Source of the DNA: Synechococcus sp. Tobar12-5m-g
GTDB lineage: Bacteria; Cyanobacteriota; Cyanobacteriia; PCC-6307; Cyanobiaceae
Length of the DNA: 64,000 bases
Direction: 5' to 3'
Assembly: GCF_024345415.1 (NCBI RefSeq)
Contig: NZ_JAGQBB010000017.1
Span: 1-64,000, forward strand
Of this stretch, positions 63,635 through 64,000 are shown in pieces; the stretch's first letter is position 1; every line of letters starts with the position of its first letter. The notes under the pieces are model-generated. The model was not told where the DNA came from, made no database searches, and saw only the letters and a program-made list of their open reading frames with translations. A program made the position numbers and the translations under genes.

Positions 63635-63658
63635 TCGGGGCAGGACCATGGGCCAGGC
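63635..63658. repeat. 24-bp exact direct repeat, copy 2
   Basis: Identical to 23086-23109 and read in the same relative frame (RGRTMGQA) inside a 25-codon open frame 63612-63689. Confidence 0.85.
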
Positions 63659-64000
63659 ACGCTTTCAGGATGCATCTTTAGGAGGTTGAAGCGGGGACCC
63701 TGCCCCACCAACTGATCTGAGCGCTGCCGACCTTCAACATCAGCAGAGCACCCGCACCCCGGCAAGAACATGTATACCATACTACATTTCGAAGGTTACC
63801 CAGATCAACCTGATCATCATCTGGGATGATTGAACTAAGCGAGAACCATCGCCAAGGTCGCCGTCATTGCAAGAAGTCCCGATCCAAGACTTCCCCTCAC
63901 GGGCTGGAGGAAGCAACCTCTGGATCTACTGTGGTGACGTGTTGAAAATCCTTTGATCGCGACGACAACCATGGAGCGCGAGCCATTGACCTGCAGGGGG

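Larger units (their letters stand above)
63369..64000. other. 632-base terminal region with fragments only
   Basis: No complete gene. It holds a probable Uma2 fragment (63449-63607), a 25-codon frame from ATG 63612 containing the second copy of the 24-bp repeat, and a hairpin with arms 63799-63805 and 63819-63825. Confidence 0.55.

Noticed and set aside
63799-63825. 7-bp hairpin near the window end as a terminator
   Set aside because: No gene ends nearby and no T-tract follows.

Overview
The window is cyanobacterial. It carries psbD/psbC, ycf4, ycf39, petM, an NADPH-thioredoxin reductase/thioredoxin fusion, a group 2 sigma factor and an Ftn2/ARC6-type division protein. The high GC content, very tight packing and gene neighbourhoods (ycf4-psbD-psbC-maf-cobyric acid synthase; ffh-rpsP-phoH) suggest a unicellular picocyanobacterium of the Cyanobium / freshwater Synechococcus type. 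This placement is inference from gene content, not a phylogeny. I found no rRNA, tRNA or CRISPR array.

1-14 kb (minus strand): a four-gene, translationally coupled operon reads MFS exporter > MGDG-synthase-like glycosyltransferase (GT28) > PKS with KS, degenerate AT, KR, ACP and terminal thioester reductase > fully reducing PKS with KS-AT-DH-ER-KR-ACP. The logic is: build a reduced acyl chain, release it reductively as aldehyde or alcohol, glycosylate it, export it. This resembles heterocyst glycolipid synthesis, but in an apparently unicellular organism and with different gene architecture. It is the best candidate here for an undescribed system.

14-48 kb: core metabolism and photosynthesis. 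In order: cysS, a coiled-coil membrane protein, dxr, a thioredoxin-like ferredoxin, a YheT-type hydrolase, an SDR protein, a GT8 glycosyltransferase, an SF2 helicase, the NTR/Trx fusion, infA, an RsuA-type pseudouridine synthase, ycf39, petM, trm1, an alpha/beta hydrolase, ilvN, a cyclophilin lipoprotein, ycf4, psbD, psbC, maf, cobQ, a 2Fe-2S protein, mnmA, nnr, a sigma factor, pdhA, ftn2, ffh, rpsP, phoH and a BI-1 family protein. Many neighbours overlap by 4-17 bases.

48.5-63.4 kb (plus strand): a surface polysaccharide region. gmd, fcl and galE make nucleotide sugars. An MsbA/HepA-like ABC exporter follows. Next comes a patchwork of methyltransferases, a cupin, a DegT aminotransferase and glycosyltransferases. 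From about 54.8 kb the base composition switches repeatedly between AT-rich and GC-rich, and several switches fall inside genes. There are also a frameshifted methyltransferase, a degraded glycosyltransferase/methyltransferase pair and other gene fragments, which point to repeated recombination. The last 600 bases hold only remnants, including a probable Uma2-family fragment and a second copy of a 24-base sequence first seen at 23.1 kb.
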